From: Rossellomorea aquimaris TF-12
GTDB lineage: Bacteria; Bacillota; Bacilli; Bacillales; Bacillaceae_B
DNA length: 64,000 bases
Assembly: GCF_001648555.1 (NCBI RefSeq)
Contig: NZ_LQXM01000022.1
Location: 124,001 to 188,000, forward strand
Direction: 5' to 3'
In this document: positions 63,670 through 64,000 of the stretch, in pieces
Layout: the number at the start of each line of letters is the position of its first letter
How positions within the stretch are numbered: position 1 is the stretch's first letter
The notes under the pieces: model-generated
Databases searched by the model: none
Seen by the model: the letters and a program-made list of their open reading frames with translations, nothing else
What the model was told of the DNA's origin: nothing
Translations under genes and position numbers: made by a program

Positions 63670-64000
63670 TTGGCACAAGAATATGATTTAGTCATTCTAG
63701 GTGGAGGTACAGGCGGTTATGTAGCCGCAATACGTGCCTCTCAACTTGGATTAAAAACAGCTATCGTAGAAAAAGGTAAATTAGGTGGAACATGCTTACA
63801 TAAAGGGTGTATTCCTAGTAAAGCTCTTTTACGTAGCGCTGAAGTGTATGCAACGGCAAAACATAGCGATGACTTTGGTGTGAAAATCAACGGTGTTGAA
63901 TTAGACTTTACAAAGGTTCAATCTCGCAAAGATGGTATCGTTGATCAGCTTCATAAAGGAGTACAGCATTTAATGAAGCAAGGGAAGATTGATGTTTTTG
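63670..64000 (+). CDS. lpdV: Dihydrolipoyl dehydrogenase of the branched-chain keto-acid complex (partial)
   Basis: Starts at TTG 63670 (GAGGAGG 8 nt upstream), 19 nt after buk, and runs off the window after 110 codons. FAD-binding GGGTGGYVAAIRA and the redox disulphide GGTCLHKGCIPSKAL are intact. E3 subunit that reoxidises lipoate; bkdAA/AB/B are expected to follow. Confidence 0.95.
   Translation, partial: MAQEYDLVILGGGTGGYVAAIRASQLGLKTAIVEKGKLGGTCLHKGCIPSKALLRSAEVYATAKHSDDFGVKINGVELDFTKVQSRKDGIVDQLHKGVQHLMKQGKIDVF

Overview
The window comes from an endospore-forming, low-GC Gram-positive bacterium of the family Bacillaceae. Evidence includes spo0A, spoIVB, the whole spoIIIA operon, the comG pseudopilin genes, the yqh gene order known from Bacillus subtilis, and Bacillus-type Shine-Dalgarno sequences. 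It is not B. subtilis itself. It carries a class II (B12-dependent) ribonucleotide reductase, an OLE RNA with its OapA protein between ispA and dxs, and an extra chemoreceptor gene; the last two features make an alkaliphilic or otherwise extremophilic Bacillus-like organism plausible (inference).

Positions 1-12722 are an AT-rich accessory island inserted in comGC. At the left edge are the tail of one probable large serine recombinase and a complete second one. Then follow an unknown 258-aa protein, a small acidic protein, a GNAT acetyltransferase with a decayed coupled partner, an Xre-type regulator overlapping a PD-(D/E)XK-like nuclease gene, a stretch of decayed genes, and a likely operon: SIR2-like protein, 55-aa protein, ComEC-type metallo-beta-lactamase-fold hydrolase, four-helix membrane protein. 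The right end cuts comGC at the codons of its prepilin signal, leaving a headless 3' part. A degenerate copy of this right-end junction sits inside the island at 5291-5434, so the island looks like two stacked elements, comparable to composite cassettes. Several cargo modules resemble anti-phage defence genes.

12723-22180: the rest of the competence pseudopilin operon (comGC remnant, comGD, comGE, comGF, comGG), aroK and yqzE; convergent yqhH-yqhG; then a tandem glycine riboswitch controlling gcvT-gcvPA-gcvPB for glycine cleavage.

22200-31200: rhodanese yqhL, octanoyltransferase lipM, nrdJ behind two NrdR boxes, patatin yqhO, yqhP, yqhR, aroQ, an Xaa-Pro peptidase and efp. yqhQ, which lies between yqhP and yqhR in B. 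subtilis, is absent.

31200-45400: a dispersed intergenic repeat, spoIIIAA-AH (the mother-cell to forespore channel), a membrane chemoreceptor, accB-accC-yqhY, nusB, folD, xseA-xseB and ispA. 45441-49474: the OLE RNA, oapA, dxs and tlyA. 49527-49815 is a 125-bp tandem repeat. Then come argR, recN, spoIVB and spo0A.

55000-64000: a small arginine-rich protein, a DUF342/FapA-like protein, glycerophosphodiesterase yqiK, yqzF, and the branched-chain keto-acid system: bkdR (a sigma-54 activator), a near-perfect -24/-12 promoter, then ptb-bcd-buk-lpdV, the last running off the window. A repeated GTGAAAnAAATTGCA motif lies in front of bkdR and in front of the sigma-54 promoter and is a candidate BkdR binding site.
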